A DNA stretch of 64,000 nt from Lineolata rhizophorae (taxonomy: Eukaryota; Ascomycota; Dothideomycetes; Lineolatales; Lineolataceae): NCBI GenBank assembly GCA_010093515.1, contig MU001685.1, positions 723,851 through 787,850 of the forward strand, in the 5' to 3' direction. The notes under the pieces are model-generated. The model was not told the origin of the DNA, made no database searches, and was given only the letters and a program-made list of their open reading frames with translations. Positions 30,984 through 43,400 of this stretch are shown one piece after another; positions within the stretch are counted from its first letter, which is position 1, and each line of letters begins with the position of its first letter. The position numbers and the translations under genes were made by a program.

Positions 30984-32403
30984 GCTGGGTCAAGACGACG
31001 ACGATGATGATGATGATGACGGGATGATGCGAGAAGTAAGCCCGGGGCACGTTGTTGCGTCCGGGAGGTGGCGGGAAAGACCCGAGAGCGGAGATGGAGG
31101 GTTCGAGGGTGTCCGATAAATAAAGGAGGGTGTGTCGCTAGTTGTTGTTGTTGCCGTCGTCGCCGCGTGGAACCCAGCCACAGTCGCGCGAAGGTTTGGA
31201 ATGCTGTGGCGAAAGGTGGAAGGCAGTAGCGTAGAGATAGACTCTAGGCCTACCGCGACCGGGCGAGGCGAAGATTGCGAGCGGCGGGTGGTCGTTAAAA
31301 GGGACGATGGGGCTGGATTTGCCGGGCGGAAAGCGTAGGCCCCGGGAGGGAAAGTCACCAAGCGGGACGGCTTGGCGAGGGACCGACCAGTCTCCACGGT
31401 GTTTATGGAAGCAAGCGTGACAAAAAAGGCCGCACCACGCAACGCCAGGTGCGTGTGTGGCTGCGCCCCCGGGGGTTCGGGGGTCGGGGTCGGTGATGAA
31501 TGAGCAGGAGGGCGCTGGGGGGCGCGGGGGATGGAAGGCTAAAGAATGGTTACTAAAGAGAGGTTAGGTAAGGCCGATGCGCACCCCCCCAGGGGCGAGT
31601 GGCCCGACCTACCTATGTTCCCGGAACACGCCAAAAGAGCCCACGCCGAAAAAAAGAAAAACCGGGCCGAAAGGCAGCGCGCGGCGACCGGATCGTGGCG
31701 GCTGCCGAGAGGCGGCTTGGTGCCGCGCAAGTTGAGTGGCAGCCTCGGCGCGGCGAAGCACGGCGGCAACAGCCACAGCTCGTGACCGCCCGCCCGACCG
31801 AACGGGAATGCGATGCGATGCGACGCGACGAGGCCACTCTGCGCGACCCGTCGTCGACTGACTGGGCGGGCACCGGTGGCGAGGCGGATGGCGGTGCGTG
31901 TTGCGACGACAATGGCGGAGCGGGGGCGTGTAGAAGCAGGCGGCGACAAGTGACGGAGTCACCGGGGACGAGGAACGTCAATCTGGCGACAGGCCCGCCG
32001 GCTGGCCGAGAGAAGGAGAAACCGGAGTGTGTGTGGGCGTGTGTATGAGTGAGAGGGGTAGAGAGAGGGAGGATGAGAGGTGGGGGAGGGAGGGTTAGAG
32101 CGACCCCTGTGCGGTGAATTAATAGGAAGAGGCCGCTCTGCTTTTCGCAGCCCGCGCAGCCGGTGTCGAAGAATAGTACCAAGTTGTTGCTGTTGTTCTT
32201 ATTGTCAGGGTAAGAAGGGAGTGTGTGTTCTTGTCGTTGAACAATGTGCAAGAGGACGGCGGATGCGGCGGCCGTCCTGTGTTTGTAGGCTCTGGCGGTG
32301 TGGGGGAGTCGCCAGACCGACGGACCGCTAGAAACGGGCCTGCACGGCTGCGAAAACGGTCTCAGCAGGCGCCAAGACACGCGAGAGAGGGGGTGGGAGG
32401 GAG

Positions 32404-32434
32404 GGATGGATGGGTCGATGGATGGATGGATGGA
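32404..32434. repeat. (GATG)n tetranucleotide repeat
   Basis: Imperfect run of GATG units, interrupted by a GGTC unit. Confidence 0.8.
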
Positions 32435-32561
32435 CGGGTGGATTGGCAGGTCCGTCAATGCCAGGGAATGGTCCGATGGATCTATTTCAAGGGGATATTA
32501 TGGAATCTTTATTAGAAGCCCACAGCCCCCTCCCTCTACATGTGTAGAAGTGCAATCACCG

Positions 32562-32596
32562 GTGTGTGTGTGTATGTGTGTGTATGTGTGTGTATG
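32562..32596. repeat. TG/TGTATG repeat
   Basis: GT dinucleotides with regularly spaced TATG interruptions. Confidence 0.85.
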
Positions 32597-33140
32597 TAAG
32601 TGTGAATATATAGATGAAAATTCCAAGTGGCAGTGAGACGAGAAAAGAAGCTTAGTTATGTCACGGCGCGCCGAAAATCCACTTGGCGTTGTTGGTGTTT
32701 TGGGGATGCGCAACAAGCCTCAAAGCCCCGCGCGCCCCGAGAATCTACGGCGGAAAAGGGCTTACAAGCAGCTAGATGGAAGAAGCCTCAAAAAAAAGAA
32801 AAAAGAAAAGGCGTGGTGGTGGTGGCACAACGGCCCCCCCAGGAACGGTTGGCGCATAAGCCGCGCGATGATGGAGGATGAGGAGGACGGACAGACATGG
32901 ACGCTGCTGCCTGGCCCGCGACTCTGTTTCAGTTCCCTCAGACGCCGACGATCCCCCAGGCCGAGCACGTATGCAGTGCGACAGCAACGCTCTTCTCAGA
33001 CAACCCACGGTCGCCTCTCCAGCGGGCAGCGGATCCGCCATCACGAGCTTTCCCCAGCCCGGCCGCGGGTGTGCCTGTGCTCGGGCGCGGCAGCCAGGGC
33101 CGGCGCGGGGAACAAACTTGGGGCGGCCGGCCGGGGCGGC

Positions 33141-33194
33141 GCCAGCCAGCCAGTCAGCCCGCCAGCCCGCCAGCTTGCCAGCCTGCCGGCCAGC
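33141..33194. repeat. Degenerate CCAG/CCCG tetranucleotide repeat
   Basis: A run of GCCAGCCAG, CAGCCCGC and CAGCCTGC units over about 54 bases, interrupted and degenerate. Confidence 0.7.
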
Positions 33195-36100
33195 TAGACC
33201 GGCATCTCACATAGGTGCTGGACATAGTCCCCGATTGGCGGCCGTGCCTTTTTGCTCACGGCACACGCCAGTGTGCACGGCTTCAGAGCCCGTGCAGCCA
33301 GAGCGGGGCGCCCCGGCCTAGCCTGCAGCCTCGCAGCCCGCGTGCCACGACCTACACAACTGTACATACCCACCTACATACCTACGGTACATGCCCTAGG
33401 GTACACACGCAGTACATCCCCAACCAATGCAAGTCTGTCGCCATCCTACTGGCAGACCGCCCCCCCCCCGGGGCGGCGGCTAACGGGGCGCACGGCAAAA
33501 AGTCACGGGGAAAGGCTCCATAGGCGAGCCCGAAACACACGGCCAATCGGGGCTCGTCTCGCCTCGTCCCGCCGGCGCCGTCTCGTCTCGTCTCGTGCGC
33601 GCTGCCTGCTTCGCCCGTTACGGTGCGGCGGGCTCTTCGTCCATCCATTGGAGAGGCGATGCCGAGACGGCGAGGCGACGGGCCCGCCGCCAGCCAGATC
33701 TCGCTCGCCAAACGCCTCCAGATATGTGGGCATGTATACGCTCAGACGCAGCACTACATCCGTACCGGTCCGCGGACGGCGGTTGGCGGCAAGACAAACC
33801 CACGACGCAATACTCCGTATGTACAATAGGCACACGGCTACGTACCGGCCCATGCGCGCCCCACGCCTTTTCCTACTGTACCTATGCATGTAGCACCTAT
33901 CATTCCCAGCGCCTCGCGCCCCCGCGCCCGCGGTCTGCGCGCGCGTCCACTCCACTTTTTGCTCCGCTTCGTCCCATTCATCGCGGGCGCTCGGCGGCTT
34001 GGTATCGGCTGAGCACCTCTGGTACATACATACGGAGTACATAGCAGGCCACTAGCAAAAAGTAAAAAAGAAGGTACATACATACCGAGTGGCAGTGAGT
34101 TGCTGTGTTCAGCTGCCCGAGAGGGACCGTCCGGGACCGGGACCGGGGCCGGGACCGGCGGCCAGGCCCAGCTCGCCCCCGTCTGATCAGCTGCCTCGAC
34201 TCATCAACATCAGCATCAATCATCATCAGCCGCCAAGAGGAAGGCGGATTATCTTCCACCTTGTCCCTTTCGAAGCTGAAAAGGTGATGGGGACCTAGTT
34301 TAGGGTCCGACCTAGCTGTTCTTGGCTATGGCAGTGCGGCGCCGAGAGTACGTACGGCTAGTGGCTTGAGTCGGTCGATGGCTTGCTACGTACTATGTAC
34401 TACGCAGGTGCCCAAAACTTGTCGCTCCGATCGATCAGCCATCATCACTGACAGGTACGAGGCTGGCGATCCGATCCAGCTGCCCTACGTTTTGGCTGTC
34501 TAGCTTGGCCTGGCTACGTAGCCAGTTCGAAGCTAGTTGTCGTGCTGAGTTGTGCAAAGCCGACCCCCGGTCTAGCCCATACCTACGTACCCAGCCCCTT
34601 AGCATTCCCCGCATGTCCCTCCGATGTCGTTTGATCCTCCCCGTAGCTCTTGTTTTTCCCGCCCTGCCTCGCGAGTGTGCGCCGAGCAAAAGTCGCACCC
34701 GCCCCGTCCCAGCCAGTTGCGCCGGCGCCTGCCGTCCACAGCCTCGCAGCACCAACGCGCCCACGAACGACATTATCCCCGCGCCTCGGCGCGCCCTGAG
34801 CACGAGCACCTTGGCCCACTCGAAGAACAAAAAAAAAAAAAAATGAAAAAAATGAAAAAAAAATGAGGGCGAGACTTCCCCTCCGCCGCCCCCCCCCCCG
34901 CACCGGGCTAGCCGAGCCCAATCGAGCACCGCCACTGCCCTAGCCATTCGGCGTACAAATACGCAGTATGTACATCCATACATAGCCCCGCAGCGCAGCG
35001 GGCTACATGTTAGGCCGGGCGGCCTGGATGCGTACCTACGTGGGCGGGCTTGATTGAGTGCCCTGGCGGAGGCGCCGGCCGGGGAGGGAGAAAGGGGGAG
35101 GGGGGCACAATAGGCGGAAATAATTTTTTTTTTTTTTGCGGGTTTGTTTCCGCGGGGTTGTTGGGATGGGTTTGGGGGATGGATGAGTAATGGGGTGGGT
35201 GGTATAAGTTCGCTCTTTTTCATCTTATTTTTTATTTTATTATTATATTATTTTTAATCCTCCGTTTTCGCTTTGTCAATTCGTCCTCGCAGCTCAGGTG
35301 TCCGATGCGAAATCCGCGATTGCTGGGCGCGCTTCTTTCCCTCTGCTTCTCCCCCCTTCGGCCTTTTGACAGTCCCCCGCGGAAACGACTCCGATCCACC
35401 TTGGCTGTTCCACTCCTGCCGTCGACGTACTCGGCGCGTTCTATCCTCCGCTCCCTCCGCTGCGCCGACGAGAAACTTGCCCATGGACGTCTTGGACTGA
35501 CGCTCGCAGCATGAGTTCGCCGCACTCCGCAAAACGTGCAATCCGGGATTTGCCACGTGATGGCCATGTACGCCGTGTAATTCAGACTCCGGTGTCCATT
35601 CGCACTAGATGTGGATTCTCTCCTATGAACTTTTTTTTTTTTCTTAAACACCACCCGCTGCTACCGTGCCGGTCGAGCGCCGTTGGACCGCTACGCCCCG
35701 GACTCGCGAGACCATCGTACCCGGGCCGCTTTGACGGGCTTACGTCTGCCATAGAACCCAAGTCCGATTGGACCGGCGATGGGAAGGCAGGGCGGACGGG
35801 GGAATGGTTGTCTTGTGCACCGCTCGCTCCACACGCAGCCTTTGGAAGCCAAAGGCCAAGTCGAAGTAGTCCCGGGACGTCTTCCGGCCGTGGCCGAGCC
35901 AAAGCCTAGACGGAAGCCGGCGAGGCAGGCGAGGAAGTAAAGAGGCGTCCTTTTCGGTCGCTGTGGAACGTAGCATTGCCGTCACGGAACCTGCTTGTCA
36001 TATCTCGCGGCGACGATGGGACGTCGCGTGCGCCGCCCGTCGAGTCAGCATCACTGCCGCCATACGGGGGGAATGCCCGCTTGTCGTCCGATTGCGAGGG

Positions 36101-36740
36101 AGAGTACTTCGAGCGAGCGTCGCGGAGCGCGCAGCGTAGACGTGTTGAACAGAGTTGAATTGCGAGGTGCAGGACGGAGTGTACCCGGTGTAGAGCTCCG
36201 TCTGCGGCCTATTTACGGGCGGGCGTCCCGGCGTAGTAGCCACGGAACCTGGCGCCGTCGTACGTTGTAGTACGGCACGGGAATCACGTGCGGATGCTGC
36301 CACTTTCCACTTAACGGGGCTCTGCCCGCTTTCTACTCAATACACGGTAGAACTCACTAGAATAGGGACTTTCCACAGCATGCCTGTCTAAAGGTGACAT
36401 GTATGGCGTGGCCGCCCAATGGCGCTCGACGGTCACGATAGTGACGTGTGCTTTTGCCTCCACGCACCGAGTACGTCCAATGGATCGAGGACACTTGGAT
36501 ACACTACATAGGTAGGTACCATGTTCGTCCTATTGCTCTGGGGTATCGAGTTGAGTGCCCGCCATTTTCACGTTCTGCTATACTCGTGATTCCCGCCCAT
36601 GACGTGATGCCAGGCCGGTGATCGAGAGAAGGCCTAGATCGTCTTTACTGATCACAGGAACATTAAGAGCAAGATCTAGCTCCAACACCCACGTGGCACA
36701 ATTTACCGAAACCCCACGCCACAAAGTAGCCACCCAGGAT

Positions 36741-36777
36741 AGAGAGAGAGAGCGAGAAAGAGAGAGAGAGAGAGAGC
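36741..36777. repeat. (GA)n microsatellite
   Basis: Interrupted GA run about 35 bases downstream of the MFS transporter stop codon, probably in its 3' untranslated region. Confidence 0.9.
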
Positions 36778-36809
36778 GGGGGGAGAAAAAAAAACCCAAA
36801 ACAAAAACC

Positions 36810-39221
36810 CTACATAGAATACACAAACGTAATCCTCTCGTCGCCCTCTCTCCTCCCCGCCCCCTCCCCCACCAGCCCCAACCCCTCGGCCAGCCACAAC
36901 CTCACCCTCCCCGTCCACCCGTCGACCGCCAACCTCCCCACCAGCCACACCAACCCCCTCTCCACCACGCCTCTGCCCCGCGCGCCGTCCACGGGGCCCT
37001 CCCCACTCCGCTCCTCCCTCGCCCTCTCCTCCTCGCTCCACCCGCGCAGCACGCGGCGCCTCCGGGCGTTCTCGGCGCGGACCCGGGCCGCGAAGCCGGC
37101 GAAGCCGGCCAGGGCGACGGCGACGGCGACGGCGCAGACGGCGGTGGCGCGGGCGTAGTCGCCGCGGGGGTTCCAGCGGGGGTCGAAGACGAGGGCGGCC
37201 AGGACGCCGGCGGCGTTGCCCCAGCCGTTGAGGCCGAGGAGGAGGGCGCGCTTGGGCGGCGCGGGCGTGTTGGTGGCGAGCCAGGCGATGGCGAGCGGGG
37301 ATGGGGGGAACGACGAGGCGAGCAGGAGGGCGAGCGAGGCGTACCGGATGGGGGTCAGGGCCGGGGTCGCGGGCAGGAAGTGCGTGAGGAGGAGCGAGGC
37401 GAGGAGGAGGCTGAGCGAGAGGAGGATGGGCCGAAGCGTGCTGCGGTGGGTGTCGCTGTGGTGGGCGAAGGCGTAGAGGACCACGGCGGCGAGAAGGAAA
37501 GGGGGCACGGCAAGGAGGTTCGGGAGGGCGGTGGAGGCGGAGGAGGATGAGGATGAGGATGAGTCCTTGGTGAGAGGCGCGAGGACGAGAGGCAGGAAGA
37601 TTTGAAACGCGGTGGGAGGGATGGCGGAGAGGATGTTGACAACCAGGAGGTGGTATATCCAGGGGCTCAGCAGGGCCGACATGACGGCTCGCGGCGTGAG
37701 GCCGCGGTCCGACGTCAGCGGCCCTGCCATCCCGGGGATGTTCCCTCGTTCTCTCGTGCGCAGTGAAGCAGTAGATGTCGATAGCAAACCCTCCGCTTCC
37801 TCCTCCTCGTCGCCTCCGACCCGCAGCCGGTCGCCGGAGTGCCGGTCTCCGCCATCGTCGCCCTCGTCGCGGCTCGACTCGGAAGCGCCAGGCTCGCACC
37901 CCTTTCCGACCGCGGCCTCGGAAGCCTCGGCCTCGCGGTCCCGCCTGATCCTCTCTTCGGCCCAGCTTCTCTCGTCGGGCCTGAGAAACCACGCGGAGCG
38001 CGCGCTGCGCGGCAGCCACCAGAAGCCGGCGAGCGCGATGGCCATGGTCATGGCACCCTCGACGAGGAACAGGATCTGCCACGGCTTCCAGCCCGCGCCG
38101 TCGCTGTCGTCGGCGTCGCCGGGTCGCTCGTCGCCTTCGCCCTCGAAGCGCGAGAAGATGGCCCAGGATAGAAGGCCGCCGAAGGCGCCGGCGACGGCGA
38201 TCTGCCCGTAGAATACCGACAGGCGCCGGGCGAACTCGCCGCGCGTGTACCACAGCGACAGATACGACACCGTGGTCGGGTAGAACCCAGCTTTCGGGAT
38301 GTTTTTAGCCTCGAACAGACCGGACGGTTGCGCGCGCAGTGGGAGTGAGACTGATATGTGCACCTACCTTCGAGGGATCCGATGGCGATGCGGAGTAGGA
38401 TGAGCTGCCATCGCGCGCGCACCCAGATGTGTAGCATAGTGCAGATGCCCCACAGCGTCATGACGCTGGGCACCCAGATCGACATGCCGTACTTGCGCCC
38501 CAGCGCGGCGCCCACCGGCTGCAGCGAGACGAAGAAGGCGTAGAAGCAGGCCACGGCCGTGTTGAGGTCTGAAGGCTCAAGCCCGACATCGCGTGTGAAA
38601 TGGGCCGTCTCGGCGTTGCCGACCTGTGCAGGAGTTAGCAAGGGAGGAGAAGAGGAAGAGGATACGGCCAAGCCAACGTAGCAACAAGACGAGACGTAGA
38701 AAACAGCCAGACGCTCTCAGCAGAGAAGAAATAGGAATAGAAGCCCCGCTAGAAAGGTAGCTAGTTAGCTGTCCCCGTCGCTCTCCCGCCCCCCGTGCAT
38801 ACAGACAAGTCCATGACGCCAACAACCACGCCGCCGGCCGGCCAAGCCGCTCGCTCTCCCGCCCACACACCCACACACTCACTCACTCACTCACATTCGA
38901 CTTGTCCAACGAGTTGAACAAGAAAAGCAGCGCCAGAAACGGCAACAGCACCGCATCCAGCCTCCGCACCGTGCGCCGATCCAGCGCCTTCTCCGCCTCC
39001 GCCTCCTCCTCGCCCGCCGCCGCCGCCGCCGCCGGCATGTCCTCCGGCCCGTCGCCTTCTTCCTTCCCTCCGTCGGCGCGCTGCCCGCGCGCGCTCGCCC
39101 AAGAAGACGCGCCGACGTCGCGCAGCTCGATGGCCGCGTCCGAGCCGCTTGCGTGGTGGTGGTGGTGGTGGTGCTGCTGGTGCGGCGGCGACCACCGCGC
39201 GGCGTTGGGGAGCGGCGGCAT
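36810..39221 (-). CDS. MFS transporter, allantoate permease/anion:cation symporter type
   Basis: Plasma-membrane major facilitator resembling the Dal5/Tna1 (allantoate, nicotinate) group. Three exons, 39221-38895, 38623-38368 and 38290-36810, give 687 aa. The cytosolic N-terminus has a run of seven histidines, an acidic Glu/Ala stretch, then DRRTVRRLDAVLLPFLALLF for helix 1. The first splice (donor GTGAGT) produces NSLDKSNVGNAETAHF, typical of the group. Exon 2 holds CFYAFFVSLQPVGAALGRKY and the motif near RWQLILLRIAIGSLE; the second splice uses an AAAG acceptor and gives LEAGFYPTTVSYLSLWYTRG, matching the family's helix 4-5 signature. WQILFLVEGAMTMAIALAGF follows. The loop between helices 6 and 7 is about 100 residues longer than usual, with an acidic stretch. 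The C-terminal helices are Leu/Ala-rich with GLNGWGNAAGVLAAL. Substrate cannot be read. Confidence 0.86.
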
Positions 39222-40075
39222 GCCCGGCGGCCGCCGCGTTGGGGCTTGGGGCGTGGGTGCGCGGTCACGAGCCGGGCGCGAGGCGAGGCGCCGCCATCTG
39301 ATACGATTGCCGTCCTGGTCGGCGGGTGGGTATGTAGGTGGACACGGCAGGTAGGAGCGCGGCGGGGATTTCTCCTTGGGTTGCCCTGCGGTTTCTGGAG
39401 AGGTTCGACGGGCACGAGGTGCGTTTTGAGATCGGCTGGGGGCCGTGTCGCGCCGGCCTGAAATCGCACCTGGCTTGTCGATTCACGGCCCGGTCAGCCA
39501 ATCCAAGATACATATGTACCCGTAGGAAGCGTGTCTTGTATGTAGTTCTCGCGCTCTGACGACTGACTAGCTGCCGAATGGCCAAGTGAAACCGTTCTAC
39601 TCATATCTAAGAGGACCAAAGCTTGTAGTAGAGAATCCACCTGCAGTGCGAATGGACCTCGAATTCTAAATTACACCGCGAACATCAGCATCACATGTCG
39701 GATCCCCCAGAGTGCAGCCACCGTCTACCGTCCAGCCAGCCGCTGGTTTTGATTTCGTGTAACTAATACTAATACAGCGGCAAGAACGCCCAGGCCATGC
39801 TAGAGTCAGATTGTACTGTACACGTGACCGAGTTCGTGTTGTCGCCGCGAGAGGAGTGGAATGGCCGGTTGTGTCCCAGGGCTTGATCCTAGAACAACCA
39901 AAAAAAAATAAAAATAAAAATAAAAATCAAAGCTCTATGCTACGTCGGGGTCTTCTCCCAACAGAAACCGGAAGACACTAGAGCCTGGCGGCGTACAACA
40001 TCAATATGTACAAGTGCAGCAGACGGCAGCGGTAACCCAACCCCCTTTCCCCTTTTCTCCAGATCCCCTCTTTCC
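39222..40075. other. Intergenic region between MFS promoter and AFG3 3' end
   Basis: About 850 bases. The left part is the MFS promoter side; near 39899-39928 lies an (AAAAAT)n run, which on the minus strand is T/A-rich sequence downstream of the protease stop. No gene recognised. Confidence 0.5.
39899..39928. repeat. (AAAAAT)n repeat
   Basis: Four to five AAAAAT units about 150 bases beyond the protease stop codon, possibly part of its 3' end signals. Confidence 0.8.
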
Positions 40076-42871
40076 TCATATTGTCGGGGTCGGGTTCGGA
40101 CCCGGCGTGGTCGGGCCCGCCGGCGGCACGTCCGGATTAGACGGCTCGTTGGGGTCCTTGGAGCCATCGAAGTACTTGCGGAAGTCCTTGGGATCCTCGA
40201 ACGGCCGCGGGCCCAGCAGGCGGATCATGTCGTCGCGGCTGAGCATCTCCTTCCTTAGGAGCTCCTCGGCCACGACACCGACCTCGTGCTTCTTCTCCGT
40301 GAGCAGGTCCTTGCACTGCTTGTAGGCCTCGTCCACGATGCGCCGCACCTCGGCGTCGATGTTCTTGGCCGTCTCCTCGCTGAAGGGCTTGTGCAACTGC
40401 TCCCGGTTCTCGTCAAAGTACAGGTACCCAATCTTGCGGCTCATGCCCCACTTGGTCACCATGGCACTGGCCATGCGGGTCACCTTGTCGAAGTCGTCGC
40501 TGGCGCCCGACGTCACCGTCGAGAAGTGGAGCTCCTCGGACACGCGTCCGCCTAGCGTCATCGCCATGCGATCCATGAGCTGGTTGACGTTCATCAAGTA
40601 CGTGTCGCCGGAGGGCAGATACTGGGCGTATCCAAGAGCACCCTGCCCGCGGGGGATGATTGAGACCTTGAGCAGCGGATCGGCGTACTTGAAGTACCAG
40701 CCACAGATGGCATGGCCGGCCTCGTGGTACGCCACGGTCTTCTTGTCCTCCGGCGAGAGAACTAGAGACTTCTTTTCTAGCCCGCCAATAACGCGCTCGA
40801 TCGCTTGCTCAAAGTGCTTCATTGCCACGCTGTTGGCCTTGTCACGAGCGGCTACCATAAGTCAGTAATAATCTAAGAGAATGGATTTGCAACTAAGCTT
40901 CGACATACCGATCAGGGCTGCCTCATTGACACAGTTGGCAATGTCAGCGCCAGAGAAGCCCGGTGTGAGCGCCGCAAGCCTCCCTTGCAAGTAGTCCATG
41001 TCCTCGTTGGTGACGATCTTGTTGAGGTGCACGGCGAAAATCTGCTTCCGGCCCTCCATTGTGGGCCTGTCGATGGCAATGTGACGATCGAATCGCCCTG
41101 GACGCAACAACGCCTTGTCGAGAATGTCCGGCCTGTTGGTGCCTGCCAGAACGACCACTTGCTCCGACGTGTTGAAGCCATCCATTTCCGTGAGAATCTG
41201 GTTTAGCGTGGACTCGCGCTCGTCGTTACCGCCGCCAAAGTTGCCCTTCGAGCGAGACTTCCCAATGGCATCGATTTCATCGATGAAAATTATGCACGGT
41301 GTGCTCTTGCGGGCAGTCGCAAACAGATCTCGGACGCGGGACGCGCCGACGCCGACAAACATCTCGACGAATTCGGAGCCGCTGACGCTGAAGAAGGGGA
41401 CCTGAGACTCGCCCGCGGTCGCCTTGGCGAGCAGTGTCTTACCGGTACCCGGAGGGCCGGAAAGGATGGCGCCTCGCGGGATCTTCGCTCCCAATTTCTG
41501 ATACGCTCCAGGCTCCTTGAGGAAGCTCACAAACTCCATGATCTCCTGCTTAGCCTCGTCCATACCCGCTACGTCCGAAAACTTAATCTTGACGTCGGTC
41601 TCGTGGTTGAATTTCTTCGCCCTGCTCTTCATCATGCCGAATATGCCGCTCTGGCCACCCGCCGCGCCAGCGCCGCGCCGTCCAAACCACATGATGGCCG
41701 CTATTATCAGCAACGTAGGGCCGAACGAGAAGATATAGGGCAGCCACGGAACCTCCTCCGAATAGGCGACTGGTATGCGGTCGGAGCTGGGGATGCCGAG
41801 CTCATTCTGCGCCTGATCCAGCTTTCTCTCGAAAGCTTCGACGGACCCAATCGTGAAATAATAGTAAAAATTGGAATGAACGGCCGGCGAATCCGGGTAC
41901 ATCGCCGCGACGGCCTCCCGATGGAGGTGCACACGAGCCTTGTTCCCGTTGATGACCACAATCTTCTCCACCAGTCCCTTGTCCAGGAACGTCGTGCGGA
42001 ACTCTTGCCAAGTGATGTCCTTTGAATTCTCGCCGGGAACCATGAGCCTGTACAGGATATAGGCGACGAAAGCCGCCGACAAGACGGAGCCCATGTCCAT
42101 CTTGAGCTCCGCCTTGAACGGCATCGGGCCGTCGTCCCGCTGCTGCTTCTTGTTCTTGTCCGACTGCGGGCCCGGGTCATGCGTGGACTGCTGATGCGGC
42201 TCGCGGTCGGCCTGGCGTGCCTTCTCCGTGTAGTGGCGCCTCATCTGGGTGGCGAGGCGCACCACCTTGGCCGCCGTCGCGAGGTCCATGGGCCGCCCGC
42301 CCCGGAAGTTGTTCATGACCTCGCGCAGCTCCTGCGGGATCCCCTCCGTCTTCATCTCGTTGAAGGCGCGGTCGATCTCGTCGGATTGCGACGAGGGTAA
42401 CCCCCTCTTGAGCAGCCCACGCAGGTTCTCCAGCGCCTGCTCTTCCTCCTGCGTGAGCTTCGACATGGGCGCTTGGTTCTCCTCGGGCCGCTTGCTCTCC
42501 TTGCCGTCGCCCTTGGGTCCCTCCGGCCCGGATGACAGCGGGCTCGACCCGTAGACGTGCTCCATCCCCGGCGCCGACTTCCCAGGCTTCTTCTCCTGGC
42601 CCTCCGTCACCTTCTTGTCCGCCTCGCTCTTTGTGGCGTCCTCCTTGCTCCCATCCTTGGATTTGTCCTTGTCCTTGGGGTCCTTGGGATCCTCGGGCTG
42701 GACAGTGGCGTAGAATCGCGAGGCGGATGCGCGGGCGTATGCGTTGCGAGCGAGCGGCGATGGACGCCCGGAGGACGCTCGCAGGCGCGCCGCGGCGGCG
42801 GCATTGCTGCTACACGGTCGCGACAGTCGGGCCAGCTGCTGGGCGGCTGACCGTCGGCACAGCATCGCCAT
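40076..42871 (-). CDS. afg3: Mitochondrial m-AAA protease (Afg3/Yta10 type)
   Basis: Inner-membrane ATP-dependent zinc metalloprotease facing the matrix, which degrades misfolded membrane proteins and processes matrix proteins. Exons 42871-40909 and 40851-40076 are joined across a 57-nt intron (donor GTATGT, branch TACTGAC, acceptor GGTAG) giving 912 aa. The N-terminus is an Arg/Ala/Ser-rich mitochondrial targeting sequence followed by a Lys/Asp-rich linker. Two membrane spans sit at about 262-279 and 378-396. The AAA module has Walker A GPPGTGKT at 472-479, Walker B IIFIDEID at about 527-534, and the second region of homology ending [10 protein letters not shown]. The protease motif HEAGH is at 697-701. 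The splice joins NEAALI to AARDKANS as in the family. The C-terminus is Pro-rich. Afg3/Yta10 is preferred over Yta12 by overall look only. Confidence 0.95.
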
Positions 42872-43400
42872 CGCTCTTCTCTTCCTTCACGGCTCCGGGC
42901 TGCGGGGAAAGGGCGGTTTGCTATGCTCGCAGCACCACCATGAAAGAAAGACGTTGATCGTCGGAAGCTCGGGGGAGGCGACGACGTTGCTGCGGTGGCT
43001 GCGGAATTGATAGGTTTGGAACGCTCAACTCATGACGCTTTGACTGAGGCGATTTTGCCTTCGTTCTAGGCCCGCCAATCGGGCCCGAATCGCCGACTGC
43101 GACGGCTTACGTAACCACGCTGGCCCGGCATTGGTCCGCGCCATGGCGCCACCGCCTTGCGCCCACTTTTGGGATGATCGGGAAAGTGAATATAGCACGA
43201 GTAGCGCTGGCGAAAGTTTAGGATTTTTGTTTGCGGGATCAAACGTCTGGCTTTGTGGTAGGCGTTGCTGTCAATTTGGTACATGTCGTCATAAGCTCTA
43301 TCTACACTGGAACACGCCACGCCATGCTTTCGAAACCGGAATCCTATTGAAGGCCCAATAAAACACAATTGAAGCTAGCTGGGTTCCGCCAGCTGGCTGA
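42872..43400. other. AFG3 promoter region
   Basis: About 530 bases between the protease start and the stop of the next minus-strand gene. A CCAAT box occurs at 43075-43079 on the plus strand. No other gene is seen. Confidence 0.55.

Larger units (their letters stand above)
30984..36809. other. 5.8-kb region with no recognisable gene
   Basis: Lies between the 5' side of the J-protein gene and the 3' end of the MFS gene. I see no conserved domain on either strand. It is dense in simple repeats: GATG (32404-32434), TGTATG (32562-32596), a CCAG-type repeat (33141-33194), A-tracts (34829-34863), a poly-T (about 35128), and (GA)n (36741-36777). TACGGAGTA occurs at 33811 (complement) and 34031, with many GTAC/TACGTA words between 33350 and 35040. 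Part of it may be an unusually long promoter or a non-coding transcription unit. Confidence 0.5.

Noticed and set aside
32500-32640. Possible telomere-like or satellite repeat
   Set aside because: Units are TG/TATG microsatellite, not TTAGGG, and the run is only about 35 bases.
33503-34042. Minus-strand open frame of 179 codons in the gene desert
   Set aside because: Arg-rich, includes microsatellite-derived sequence and no domain.
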